A stretch of 64,000 nt of DNA from Mimachlamys varia. Taxonomy: Eukaryota > Mollusca > Bivalvia > Pectinida > Pectinidae. The notes under the pieces are model-generated. The model ran no database searches. It saw nothing but the letters and a program-made list of their open reading frames with translations, and was not told the DNA's origin. The stretch spans positions 558,001-622,000 of the forward strand of contig OX392532.1 in NCBI GenBank assembly GCA_947623455.1, given 5' to 3'. Made by a program: the position numbers and the translations under genes. The first letter of the stretch is position 1. Every line of letters starts with the position of its first letter. Positions 44,401 through 59,400 of this stretch are shown piece by piece.

Positions 44401-47400
44401 AAACATTCACCAAGAAAGATGTATGTCACATGCTAGCTTCTATCATTGTACAAGTTTGAATGACCAAAAAAGGTGGAGTTATTTTGTAATAGGTAGGGTA
44501 AGACACGAATGGCCCTCTTCTGACTCTTTCACGCCTGATACATTGCTCAGTCTGTGAAGTTATTTTGTAATAGGTAGGGTAAGACACGAATGGCCCTCTT
44601 CTGACTCTTTCACGCCTGATACATTCCTCAGCCTGTGAAGTTATTTTGTAATAGGTAGGGTAAGACACGAATGGCCCTCTTCTGACTCTTTCACGCCTGA
44701 TACATTGCTCAGTCTGTGAAGTTATTTTGTAATAGGTAGGGTATGACACGAATGATTCTGCTGACAACCGAAAGGAATCAGTATCTATTTTCTAATTTCT
44801 TTTTTAACTTCTGCTGATGTCAGACAAGGCTCTCCAATATTAGTCATACCATTTTCTTCAATTTTCAAAACTACTTTTGGTCATAAAACGGTGGTGCACA
44901 GTGGATTGTCACCAGAACTGGACCTGCATCTTATACTCATACAATTACACACCAAACTACAGTTTAATATCTTAAAGAGTAAATCATCTGATTGGAAACA
45001 AAATTATAACAGAATGTCGACAGTATATAACCCGGCCATTTTTTGGTTGGGCACAAAAATCAATTGATACATTTCAATATGCTATCGGGATGTATTGTAA
45101 GCCGTTTCTGTATAAACATCTACAGAGATAGAGAAGTTCAATTTAAAAGCAAGCGAGACATGTTTTACCTGAGTCCCAATGGATACCATAAATGAGCAGG
45201 TAAATATGAATATGAAGATATTTACTAAATTTAGCTTCTAATATGGTTAATGAATAAGCTGTATGAATAACATCACTGCGAAATACAATCAGACGTACAA
45301 AACCCCAAACTTTCAATTCTATAAGTTTCTGTTCAAACAGGCTTAATTCAAACAGAAAACTGCAAGAAAAGGTTCATGTGAGATGGACGACTTAGTGTTC
45401 TACATGTAAGTACGTAGCTAGCCATTGATCTCCCAGACATGACAGTATGGACAATTTCCTGCTTGGCCTGGAAGTTTACTTTCTCCAACAAATGCCAGAA
45501 AAAAACTGAAAAAAAGTTCTATATAAAGCTTGTGCAACAAGGGTAAACAGTGAAACAAATAGAGGTTATGTCCCATCACCAGAAAAAAATTACCTGGTTC
45601 AGAACTAAGGTGTGGATTAGTGGAACGTGCAAAAACACCAACCTATATAAATGTCTAGGATATATTAAAGCTAAACAAACAGAACACAAAGGAGATACAT
45701 ATATATATATACGTTTTAGCATTTTTCTCCGTTTTCTTCTTCCGATGACAAAGCCTCGTATTGTGATACTCTTTCCTCTAAGGTTTTAATTCGCCTTTCA
45801 TGTGCTTTTACAATAAGTTTGAGTTTCCTGATATCGTCAATCATGGCCTGTGGATCAAAACCCTGGATCACAAAAAAATGAGGAACACAAATAAGGACTG
45901 AAAATCAAATATAATACATGGAAATCAAAAGTGGAAAAATAATTAGCCAGTATATTAGAGGGTAAACCTAAAACTGAATACATCAATGTACGGCCGTCCT
46001 CGACCGCTTGTTAACAGAAACTTCTTGATGGTAGAGAGGATGGAAGAGCTTTCTTCCTTTAAATGTTATTTATTTCAAACTTATCTTGACCATTTGTAAG
46101 ACGAGCTTTAAGCTCAACATGTTATCAAGTTTAAATAAAGTCTATTATTATAATTATTCTTTATATTCAGAAAGAATATAATTTATCAAAATTTCAACAA
46201 GCATTTTCATAGTCGTCTATTTTTACTGTAACAAGCAGTTTTATAAGGATGGCCTAGTAAGCATGCAGTCTGTGAGTTTCTAGATGAACAGAAACGTGTC
46301 TCTGACTGGTATTTATTATTGGGACAAGTCTTCTCGGGGGTTAATGTTAAATGTCTGGGGGGAGGTGTAAAGATCAATAAAATATCTCAACACCATTAGC
46401 ACTTATACATTTAATACACTGTATATATCACAGTTACATACCAGTTAATACTTTTCAAATACAGTCTCTCCAACTATCTTTAAATTATCGAAAATTGCAA
46501 TGAAAAAACTTTGTCAAATCTCACTAAATTTAAAATATAACATCCCAAGAAAAAAATACTGATATTTTATCAAAAAAATTGATCCAAACATTGTAGTAGG
46601 AGAGCCTGCTATTCCTGTTAATTATACAATATAATATATATAGAGGTTACACAACGAGTGGTTCTTGGATATGGAATTTATTTCACTCGAGTTAATTATT
46701 TTTTAAAAGTTACAAAAGACACAAGCTTTAGCGAGTGTCTTTTGTAACTTTTAAAAATAATTAACGAGAGTGAAATAAATTCCATATCCAATAACCATGA
46801 GTCGTGTGACCTGTTTCTACCACAATGATATTTATTCAGCAGTTGCAGTGTTGTTTTCTGGAGTGAATCGCGGATTTGCGGGAAATCACATCATCTCAAA
46901 TACATTCCCGCCAAGTTGTGAGGACGTCAACAATCGATGACGTCGTCAAAAATGCACATTTCCAGTCAAAGCTCAACTTCTCAACCAATCAAAAGTCCGG
47001 AAGGTCATATTCCACTAGTGGTATATAACATATATTTATTCAACAGTCAGCACTTTTATACAATGGTCTGAGAGGGGAATAACAGAGGGTATTGCGGTAG
47101 AAATATATATATACATATACTGTGATAATAATAACATGATAATGTTATTGGCAGAATTTTAACCAGTATGTTGTAAAATATGCAACTCTAAATTGGCCTT
47201 CTTCAAAGCATTTAATTCAATACATTAAGATTACAAGTGAATTGTTCTACAGGTGACAATATTGATTGTTGACAAATAACCATTCAACAAGATTCTTCAA
47301 ATTTGGTATGTCTGTTTGTCAACTTTCAAAAAGATTCTTAACAATTGGTATGTTCAACTTTCAACCAGATTCTTCAAATTTGGTATGTCTGTATATAAAC

Positions 47401-50400
47401 CATGGCAGTTTAAATTGACTTCACACTTGCCAATTTTCCATTCAATCCATATATATTTATATATATATATATAGAAAGATTCTAAAACTTTTACAGTATA
47501 CATTCATGAATTCCTCTGTTTCTATGACGTCGTTATCAAGGAAACAACAATCTAAAAGTCTTCATTTTCAGGTTAAAAGTGTGAGCATGCAGCACACATA
47601 AACAGCTGATGATTAACTGTAGAAACCAGGAGCAGGCCTGTCATTACAATAACTTTCTCTTTCCCACCTCCAGATTAAGGAACATGATCCACCTGCTGTA
47701 GCGAGCAGTGAATGTGGACTATATCTATTTAGATCTCCTAGCCATTGGCAAGCTGGAATGACTTTTAGTCAGTAGAACATGCATTCCACCTATCCCTAAG
47801 TCAAGCTTTTATCAAGAATAGTAATAATATCCTGAAATCCAGAAAAAAAACTCAGGTAAACTACTTTATGAGTTGTATTAATAATCTCTATCACGTAGAA
47901 ATTATCAATGAATCATTGAACAAAACTCTCATATCACATCTATAGGTAAAACTCACAAATTTCACCATTTTTAAAGATATTATTTAAAAAAATCTTTTTT
48001 TTTTGGACATGTTGGTATCATGATACATCACCAGCACACAAATAATTGTCAGTATCATGGTATGTCTCCAGCTCACAAATAATTGTCATTATCATGGTAT
48101 GTCTCCATCTCACAAATAATTGTCAGTATCATGGTATGTCTCCAGCTCACAAATTACTGTCAGTATCATGGTATGTTTCCAGCTCACACATTATTTTATC
48201 AATGGGCTGGACTGAGGTGCCAGGAGACACTAAATAAATGAATTAGCAGAAGAAAACAAAAAGGTAGAAAGATATTTTGAAAGTTGTAGTGAAAGCAGAA
48301 GATATAAACTGTTGTCTAGATGTCCCAGACTAATAATACGGGTACAAAAGAATAAACCTATGAACTATGAACCCTGTAGCATATACTTACAGCAGGAAGG
48401 GAAGCTTCAGGTGCGGCATGGTCAATGACTGGTGGCTTTGTTTCTTGTTTGGGTGGTGGAGCAGTAACCACCTTCGCAGGCGGGGCAGCTACCTTCGCAG
48501 GAGCGGCTGCAACAGGGGCAGGAGCCGGAGCAGGGGCCGGAGCAGGGGCTGGAGCAGGGGCTGGAGCAGGGGCTGGAGCAGGGGCTGATTGTTCTGCTGG
48601 TTTCATTGGTGGAGCCTTCTGTGGTGTTGTTGAATTGAGGTTGTCCAAGATGTTAGCCTTGCGTATAGGCTTTGCAGCGGTCTGGGTTTTCGTTTCTGAA
48701 GCCATGAACTTGTCTTTCAAAGACACCTGTGAATTGAATTCCATTAACAAATACTTAATATGCTAATCCTGATTGTATGGATTTATGGAGAGGAATGTTA
48801 TTTGGACTTTGTTGATCATTTAAACGCCCAATATACGTAACTTTCGGCAAAACTTGAAGCGAAAATCAAGGCTAGTAACTTATTATATTTATAGATTTAG
48901 TTAAGATTAACTGATATCAGCAATATTCAAGGTGAATTCTTACACGGTTACCAGTACAGCAGCAGTTGAAACACAGTATTTGTAAACACGCGTCCATTTC
49001 GAACTGTCTTCTACCTACAGCTTTGTTGTTGAAGTGGGCCCCACCTGAACTATTTTCAATTCTTCGGATTTTTTTGTCAACAGTTTCTTGTTAGTTACCG
49101 CTCAGTTTGACTTCGTATTAGGCTTATTTTTGCATGGTTATTAACTAGATTTTTTTTCATAATTTTACAGAATCCCGAAAAAATTTCCGAAATTACGTAT
49201 ATTGGGCCTTTAAATGAAAGTTACAGCTATATTTTTTTCAAAATCTGAACTTTCAAAAATTTATCATCAGCATCGGGAAAATCAGCTATGGGCAGTTAGA
49301 GGTTACAAGGCACCTGTCAAAAAGTATCTCGCGGTGTTAAACCTCTAACATTGTTGGAGTATAGTTTCGATATGAAAAGAATATCTGAATACTTAAGATG
49401 GGAAAGTAAAACAAGTCTGTGACTTTCTGAAGAGAAGTAGGCTGGAACGGGTAACCGAGTACCTGGTTACGGTTCGGTTAGGAGTACAATCCTGGTAGCA
49501 AATCCACGTACTGGAAAACTGTCCCAAAATGTAGGTCAATATTTATCAATTTTCTTGACAGAAATGAGCTCCTGATTGTTTTGACAGACATTCAAAACAC
49601 CATGACCACTACACTTACTATAGAATGCATAATAAACTTTGTATACACATAAAACATCTACCGACATTCAATAACATTCCGTTTCACCACAGGCTTTTGT
49701 GGTGTAAAGGCTGGAAGTGATGCGTTGGAATACATGTCCACAGGGTAGACAAGGAGAAAGTGAAAGTACGAAAATTTCCCAAGGCTAGCGATACATAGCC
49801 AATTTATAAAGATTTTGAGAAATTGTTACGTTTAACAGCAGTTGTATTTACAAGATATAAGTATTAAGTTATATTTGTTTATGCATTTAGTGACTTATGT
49901 TGACATATTTTAGAAAAATAAAGTGTTATTAGTGGCAATATTTTCGAGGACAAAAAAAAACATGGTTACCCAGTTTCGGTTTGGATACAAGCAAACTGTT
50001 ATCCGAATGACATTATTTCTAACTGTTGCAGTTCTAAAGAGAAGACAGCAACATACCATTAGCAAGTAAGGAAAAGTCTGGAGGGAATATAAATAACCAA
50101 ACAGAAAGAAACAGGCTATATTACTCTTTCGAAAAAAACATAAATTTTAAACATAATATATGTTACGATTGTTTTTTAAATTGACTATAATATGATACCA
50201 AATCAGGAATAAGATGTGATATGTATGAAGATGTCAAAAAGTTATATATTTAATGATGATTGCACAAACTGTCACATGTCACCTCTTATAAGACAGCAGT
50301 CATCACGTGATCATTTGATTGCCTTGACAGATGTAGACAATTTATTACAGACGGACAAATTAGACGTACAGCTTTTGAAAGGAACGTTTTTTTGTGTTTT

Positions 50401-53400
50401 AAATACACTATATTACACTTTAAAGTAGCCAAGTCTATTTTAAAATGGCCCCCATTTTTTAAAACTGTGTGCCAGACTGGCCCTCTTTGTGCAAATACAG
50501 AATTGGAAACTGAAAGATCAGGGAGAAGTTTGTATATTAAACAAGTCGTTACCAGTATTGGGGTGGCAGTATAAGATCAGGGAGAAGTTTGTACATTATA
50601 CAAGTCGTTACCAGTATTGGGGTGGCAGTATAAGATCAGGGAGAAGTTTGTATATTAAACAAATCGTTACCAGTATTGGGGTGGCAGTATAGGATCAGGG
50701 AGAAGTTTGTACATTAAACAAATCGTTACCAGTATTGGGGTGACAGTATAAGATCAGGGAGAAGTTTGTATATTAAACAAGTCGTTACCAGTATTGGGGT
50801 GGCAGTATAAGATCAGGGAGAAGTTTGTATATTAAACAAGTCGTTACCAGTATTGGGGTGGCAGTATAAGATCAGGGAGACGTTTGTACATTAAACAAGC
50901 CGTTACCAGTATTGGGGTGGCAGTATAAGATCAGGGAGAAGTTTGTACATTATACAAGTCGTTACCAGTATTGGGGTGGCAGTATAAGATCAGGGAGAAG
51001 TTTGTACATTATACAAGTCGTTACCAGTCTTGGGGTGGCAGTATAAGATCAGGGAGAAGTTTGTACACTAAACAAGTCGTTATCAGTCTTGGGGTGGCAG
51101 TATAAGATCAGGGAGAAGTTTGTACACTAAACAAGTCGTTACCAGTATTGGGGTGGCAGTATAAGATCTGGGAGAAGTTTGTACATTAAACAAGTCGTTA
51201 CCAGTATTGGGGTGGCAGTATAAGATCTGGGAGAAGTTTGTACACTAAACAAGTCGTTACCAGTATTGGGGTGGCAGTATAAGATCTGGGAGAAGTTTGT
51301 ACATTAAACAAGTCGTTACCAGTATTGGGGTGGCAGTATAAGATCAGGGAGAAGTTTGTACATTATACAAGTAGTTACCAGTATTGGGGTGACAGTATAA
51401 GATCAGGGAGAAGTTTGTACATTAAACAAGTCGTTACCAGTATTGGGGTGGCAGTATAAGATCAGGGAGAAGTTTGTATATTATACAAGTAGTTATCAGT
51501 ATTGGGGTGGCAGTATAAGATCAGGGAGAAGTTTGTATATTATACAAGTCATTACCAGTATTGGGGTGACAGTATAAGATCAGGGAGAAGTTTGTACACT
51601 AAACAAGTCGTTATCAGTATTGGGGTGGCAGTATAAGATCAGGGAGAAGTTTGTACACTAAACAAGTCGTTATCAGTATTGGGGTGGCAGTATAAGATCA
51701 GGGAGAAGTTTGTACATTATACAAGTAGTTACCAGTATTGGGGTGACAGTATAAGATCTGGGAGAAGTTTGTACATTAAACAAGTCGTTACCAGTATTGG
51801 GGTGGCAGTATAAGATCAGGGAGAAGTTTGTACATTAAACAAGTCGTTACCATTACTGGAGTGGCGTTTTTGCCTTCGAACCACTCCTCGGCAGTTAAAG
51901 CTGCCTGATCCTTGGCCGTGTCTGGGTACAGGTCGTCTTGGAACAGCTCAGACTACAAACAAACAACTTCCTCATAAAATAAACCTCAAATGGCTTCCTC
52001 AACCAAAATATCAATATTGTAAATGTGATTGTAAATTATGTACCCTTAAGTGTTGTTAATTTACATTTAGAAATCAACAACAGGTATCCATAGTTTTCTT
52101 GTATAACCAAACAGGACTACTTAAGATTGACTCAATATAACTCAAACTTTAAATTACAGTAAGCAGGAGTACTTTATACGACAGCTCCATGCTATTAGCA
52201 GATTGTGGTACCTACCTTCCGAGGCACGGTGAAAGGAATCACTTCACACAGACCACTGTTGTGTAATTTGAACAATCTGAAAAAAGACCGATGGTATGGG
52301 CATCTAAAGTTGTGGTCGGAACTACCGTAACATTGCTTTAGTACAGAGAATGGAAATAAAATACATATTTGTTGTCTACATAAGGCCCTCTTATATACCT
52401 TGGGTATTTACTCCCGCAATAGTACAAAAGTAAAGATTCACGAGAACTAAGCAATTATACAATCTGATTAAAATACAGGTCCTCACTATTACTATCGTGT
52501 GTAGGATCTGACAGCGCCCAGTAGAAGGTCATGTGTAGATGACCTTTATTATTTCCATATCTAGGAAATGAACAGCAAATCAAAATGCACCTTGTAAACG
52601 GTGTTTGGTAGACGAACAAAAATGGTGGCGGATCGAGGCGAAGAAGAGAAAAATTGTTCAGGGCGTTATATAACAATTTGATTAGTATATTTTGTGATCA
52701 TTTCTTTACCTTCAGCTGTTATTTCTTTTAAGAACAAGAGGCCCATGGGCCTTAACGGTCACCTGATGTTTGATATGAAAGAGAAATATGGGAATGTTGA
52801 GATGAATATTTATAACAATACATTGTAGCATATCTGGGAGTGGAAAAAATGAATTTTTGAAATTATGTCAATTTGACCCTTTTAGGCCCCACCCCTCAGG
52901 CACCTGGGGGTCAGTCAGTGTCAATATGTGCGTACTACTCAAAAGTCATGTCATACTGATAATTTCAACCAAATTTGCATCATTTCTTATGGCAATTAAA
53001 CAAATAATGCAAAAAAATGTTTTTTTCTGCCAATATACTATAGTAAACTTAACCCCCTCCACAGCGGGAGATGCAAGACCCCAGAGTCATGAAATTCACA
53101 ATTTTGGTAAAGAACCTTAAAACCAATCCATCTATGAAGAGTATTTGATTCCAGCATATCTGGGAGAAGAGAAGAAGATTTTTGAAATTTTTGTCAATTT
53201 GACCCTTTTTGGCCCCGCCCTCCAGCCCCTGGGGGTCAACTAGGGCCAACATGTACATACCATCAAAGTGTCATCCCATGCTGATAATTTTATACAAGTA
53301 AGAATGAATTCCAATACAAATCCAACAAATAATAGTCAAAAATGTGATTTCCCAATATAAACTATAGTAAAGTTTACCCCCTCCCCAGGGGCAAACATGA

Positions 53401-56400
53401 GACCCCAGGGTCATGAAATTCACAATTTTGGTAAAGCACCTTAAGACCCTTCCATCTATGAAGAGTATTTGATTCTACCATATCTGAGAGTAGAGGAGAA
53501 GATTTTTGAAGTTTTAGTCAATTTGACCCTTTTTGGCCCCGCCCCGCATGCCCCTGGGGGGTGGGGACCATATAATTCACAATTTTGGTTCACCTTCAGC
53601 CATGGAAGCTTCCTGTAAAATATCATTGAATTTGGTTCAGCGGTTTTGGAGAAGAAGTCGAAAATGTAAAAAGTTTATGGACGCACGACGGACAAAAGGC
53701 GATTAGAATAGGTCACTTGAGACTTCGTCTCAGGTGACCTAAAAACGAAAAACTACAAATCAAATAGATAATGTATAAAATGAACAACACGCCTTGACGT
53801 AGAGACCGCTGAACTAGGCGCCGCCACTTTTGTATACGGTCGTTCAGGTTTCTCGCTACTTTACTCTTGTTAAACAACAAGTGTAGAAACAAATCAAAAT
53901 TAGCTTTTCAATTTCCGAATCTGGTAAGCATCAATTTGATTGGTGAATACGAAGTTCATCTGCACATGACTTTCTACTGGTTGCTCATGATAGTAATAGT
54001 GAGGATCTGTATCTTAATCAGATCCTACACACGATAGTAATAGTGAGGATCTGTATCTTAATCAGATTGGCAATTATAAATCAAAACATTGACAAGATAA
54101 GAATTCAGGAACATCGAAAATAACAAAGCAAAGCCAATTAAATGTTTTCAATTTATATGTTACAGAAGTATTTCAATACATTCATTGAAGCATTACAGTA
54201 ACAAGTCTACTATAGATTGTTATATAATGACAGTAGCAAGTCTACTGTAGATTGTTATACATTGACAGTAACAAGTCTACTGTAGATTGTTATACATTAA
54301 CAGTAACAAGTCTACTGTAGGTTGTTATACATTGACAGAAACAAGTCTACTGTAGGTTGTTATACATTGACAGTAACAAGTCTATTGTAGGTTGTTATAC
54401 ATTGACAGTAACAAGTCTACTGTAGATTGTTATACATTGACAGTAGCAAGTCTACTGTAGGTGGTTGTTATACATTGACAGTAGCAAGTCTACTGTAGGT
54501 GGTTGTTATACATTGACAGTAACAAGTCTACTGTAGATTGTTATACATTGACAGTAGCAAGTCTACTGTAGATTGTTATACATTGACAGTAGCAGGTCTA
54601 CTGTAAATTGTTATACATTGACAGTAGCAAGTCTACTGTAGATTGTTATACATTGACAGTAACAAGTCTACTGTAGATTGTTATACATTGACAGTAGTAG
54701 GTCTGCTGTAGATTGTTATACATTGACAGTAGCAGGTCTACTGTAGATTGTTATACATTGACAGTAACAAGTCTACTGTAGATTGTTATACATTGACAGT
54801 AGCAAGTCTACTGTAGATTGTTATACATTGACAGTAACAAGTCTACTGTATATTGTTATACATTGACAGTAACAAGTCTACTGTAGATTGTTATACATTG
54901 ACAGTAGCAAGTCTACTGTAGATTGTTATACAATGACAGTAACAAGTCTACTGTAGATTGTTATACATTGACAGTAGCAAGTCTACTGTAGATTGTTATA
55001 CAATGACAGTAACAAGTCTACTGTAGATTGTTAAACATTGACAATAACAAGTCTACTGCAGATTGTTATACATTGACAATAACAAGTTTACTGTAGATTG
55101 TTATACATTGACAATAACAAGTCTACTGTAGAATGTTATACATTGACAATAACAAGTCTACTGTAGATTGTTATACATTAACAGTAACAAGTCTACTGTA
55201 GATTGTTATACATTGACAGTAGCAAGTCTACTGTAGATTGTTATACATTGACAGTAACAAGTCTATTGTAGGTTGTTATATAATGACAGTAGCAAGTCTA
55301 CTGTAGGTTGTTATACATTGACAGTAGCAAGTCTACTGTAGATTGTTATACATTGACAGTAGCAAGTCTACTGTAGATTGTTATACATTGACAGTAGCAA
55401 GTCTACTGTAGGTTGTTATACATTGACAGTAACAAGTCTACTGTAGATTGTTATACATTAACAGTAGCAAGTCTACTGTAAGTTGTTATACATTGACAGA
55501 AACAAGTCTACTGTAGGTTGTTATACATTGACATTAACAAGTCTACTGTAGGTTGTTATACATTAACAGTAACAAGTCTACTGTAGATTGTTATATAATG
55601 ACAGTAGCAGGTCTACTGTAGATTGTTATACATTAACAGTAACAAGTCTACTGTAGATTGTTATATAATGACAGTAGCAGGTCTACTGTAGATTGTTATA
55701 CATTGACAGTAGCAAGTCTACTGTAGATTGTTATACATTGACAGTAACAAGTCTACTGTAGATTGTTATATAATGACAGTAGCAGGTCTACTGTAGATTG
55801 TTATACATTGACAGTAGCAGGTCTACTGTAGGTTGTTATACATTAACAGTAACAAGTCTACTGTAGATTGTTATACATTGACATTAACAAGTCTACTGTA
55901 GATTGTTATACATTGACAGTAACAAGTCTACTGTAGATTGTTATACATTGACATTAACAAGTCTACTGTAGATTGTTATACATTGACAGTAACAAGTCTA
56001 CTGTAGATTGTTATACATTGACAGTAGCAGGTCTACTGTAGATTGTTATACATTAACAGTAACAAGTCTACTGTAGATTGTTATATAATGACAGTAGCAG
56101 GTCTACTGTAGATTGTTATACATTAACAGTAGCAGGTCTACTGTAGGTTGTTATACATTAACAGTAACAAGTCTACTGTAGATTGTTATACATTGACATT
56201 AACAAGTCTACTGTAGATTGTTATACATTGACAGTAACAAGTCTACTGTAGATTGTTATACATTGACAGTAACAAGTCTACTGTAGATTGTTATACATTG
56301 ACATTAACAAGTCTACTGTAGATTGTTATACATTGACAGTAACAAGTCTACTGTAAGTTGTTATACATTGACAGTAACAAGTCTACTGTAGGTTGTTATA

Positions 56401-59400
56401 CATTGACAGTAGCAAGTCTACTGTAGATTGTTATACATTGACAGTAACAAGTCTACTGTAGATTGTTATACATTGACAGTAACAAGTCTACTGTAGATTG
56501 TTATACATTGACAGTAACAAGTCTACTGTAGGTTGTTATACATTGACAGTAACAAGTCTACTGTAGATTGTTATACATTGACAGTAGCAAGTCTACTGTA
56601 GGTTGTTATACATTGACAGTAGCAAGTCTACTGTAGATTGTTATACATTGACAGTAGCAAGTCTACTGTAGATTGTTATACATTGACAGTAGCAAGTCTA
56701 CTGTAGGTTGTTATACATTGACAGTAACAAGTCTACTGTAGATTGTTATACATTGACAGTAACAAGTCTACTGTAGATTGTTATACATTGACAGTAACAA
56801 GTTTACTGAAGGTTGTTATACATTGACAGTAGCAAGTCTACTGTAAGTTGTTATACATTGACAGTAACAAGTCTACTGTAAGTTGTTATACATTGACAGT
56901 AACAAGTCTACTGTAGGTTGTTATACATGGACAGTAACAAGTCTACTGTAGATTGTTATACATTGACAGTAACAAGTCTACTGTAGATTGTTATACATTG
57001 ACAGTAACAAGTCTACTGTAGATTGTTATACATTAACAGTAACAAGTCTACTGTAGGTTGTTATACATTGACAGTAACAAGTCTACTGTAAGTTGTTATA
57101 CATTGACAGTAACAAGTCTACTGTAGGTTGTTATACATTGACAGTAACAAGTCTACTGTAGGTTGTTATACATTGACAGTAACAAGTCTACTGTAGGTTG
57201 TTATACATTGACAGTAACAAGTCTACTGTAAGTTGTTATACATTGACAGTAACAAGTCTACTGTAGGTTGTTATACATTGACAGTAACAAGTCTACTGTA
57301 GGTTGTTATACATTGACAGTAGCAGGTCTACTGTAGATTGTTATACATTGACAGTAACAAGTCTACTGTAGATTGTTATACATTGACAGTAACAAGTCTA
57401 CTGTAGATTGTTATACATTGACAGTAGCAAGTCTACTGTAGATTGTTATACATTGACAGTAACAAGTATACTGTAGGTTGTTATACATCGACAGTAACAA
57501 GTCTACTGTAGGTTGTTATACATTGACAGTAGCAAGTCTACTGTAGATTGTTATACATTGACAGTAACAAGTCTACTGTAGATTGTTATACATTGACAGT
57601 AACAAGTCTACTGTAGGTTGTTATACATTGACAGTAACAAGTCTACTGTAGATTGTTATACATTGACAGTAACAAGTCTACTGTAGATTGTTATACATTG
57701 ACAGTAACAAGTCTACTGTAGGTTGTTATACATTGACAGTAACAAGTCTACTGTAGATTGTTATACATTGACAGTAACAAGTCTACTGTAGATTGTTATA
57801 CATTGACAGTAACAAGTCTACTGAAGGTTGTTATACATTGACAGTAACAAGTCTACTGTAGATTGTTATACATTGACAGTAACAAGTCTACTGAAGGTTG
57901 TTATACATTGACAGTAACAAGTCTACTGTAAGTTGTTATACATTGACAGTAGCAAGTCTACTGAAGGTTGTTATACATTGACAGGAGCAAGTCTACTGTA
58001 GGTTGTTTTACTGTGTGTAACACAGGTACGCCACATATACTGAAGTAATTTCAGGGCTGTCTCTAAAATCATAAAGACGAGTATGACTTCCTATCATCAG
58101 CACTGCAATGAAAAGATATCTATATGTTGTTTCATTATGCAACTGGTTGTAAGCAATGTTGACTTACTTTGTTATTTCACAAGTCTTCATGTCCACACCA
58201 CGCTTGCACTGGTAGGCAAACGCTCGCTGTGCTTCTTTGGATTGATACAGAGCCAAGTAGTGTGCATAGGGACTCTCGTTCGTGATCTCGTAATAACGAA
58301 TAAGACTGTCACCCTGTAACAAAAACAATCTTAAAGCAAGACGATTTGGCAAATTACAGTTCCGCAGGATGTGATCACTTCACCAAGGAGAACCCATACC
58401 CCCTGTATCAAGTATAAGTGACTAGAATCAAATGTAGTTATACAAGGTAGAGCACAGACAAACTTTTTCTTAGATGTAGGTCAAAGGTCAAAATGTAGGT
58501 CAGTGACCTACTTTTGATACATGACAAATCTCAACGATACCTCATGTAGGAAGTTCCATTAACTTATAGTGTAGGTGAAAGAGCATGAGAAAATCTTTTC
58601 TTTGATCTAACTAGGTCAAAGGTCAAAATGTAGGTCAGATTACTTACCTTAGCAGTCAAATATATTAGGTTTAAATCAGGGTCATAGTGAGGGAACAGCA
58701 CTCCGTTGTTCTGGTCTATCTCTTCCATGCTCATAATTTGCAATTTCTGTTAGTGGGGAAGATTAAATAGTAAATATTAATAATTATAATAATACACAAC
58801 ATATATATAGTGCTCTACATAATTTGTGAAATTATTCTTAAGCGCTTCACGACATGTACATAATAATTAAAATTTTGGTACTTACAATGCACAAAAAAGT
58901 AATTCTTGCAATCGCCATCAATGTAATAATATCAAAGTGCATATACATATTAAATAAATAAACAAAAGTCAGTATATACATGTCTTCCATGTTAAGAGCC
59001 TAAAATGCAGAAGTGACAAGAGGCCCAGGGGCCTTAACGGTCATCTGACTATAAATTTATCACTGGAAAAGGAATATATGCAATTATGTTACAGTATGTC
59101 TACAAAGGGTTATGTGAAATTGTTGTTGCATTTAATTAACACTTCAGCCAATGTTTACATGTACCCTTATTTAAGTAGTGGACAAGAGAACCTGAGGGAT
59201 GTTAGGTCAGCATTTTATGATTTATATTTGTCGAATGAAAAGATTTATCTGGTCTCTGCTTTTGTTATTTGAATCCACTTGATGCTTCATGTTGAATCTG
59301 AGAAGGATTTCTTCAGTACAGTTTAGAGAAATAGCTATAACCAACTTCAAATGTAAAAATCCAATAGGGTGACCTGTCAGCTATTTTGTTTTCCTAAACA

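Noticed and set aside
44426..44767. 113-residue minus frame with 27-residue repeats
   Set aside because: Generated by the 81-bp tandem repeat; no domain or splice evidence.
48367..48766. Plus-strand frames rich in Gly-Ala or Arg-Gly-Ser
   Set aside because: Antisense shadows of the Ala-Pro coding repeat in the coronin exon.
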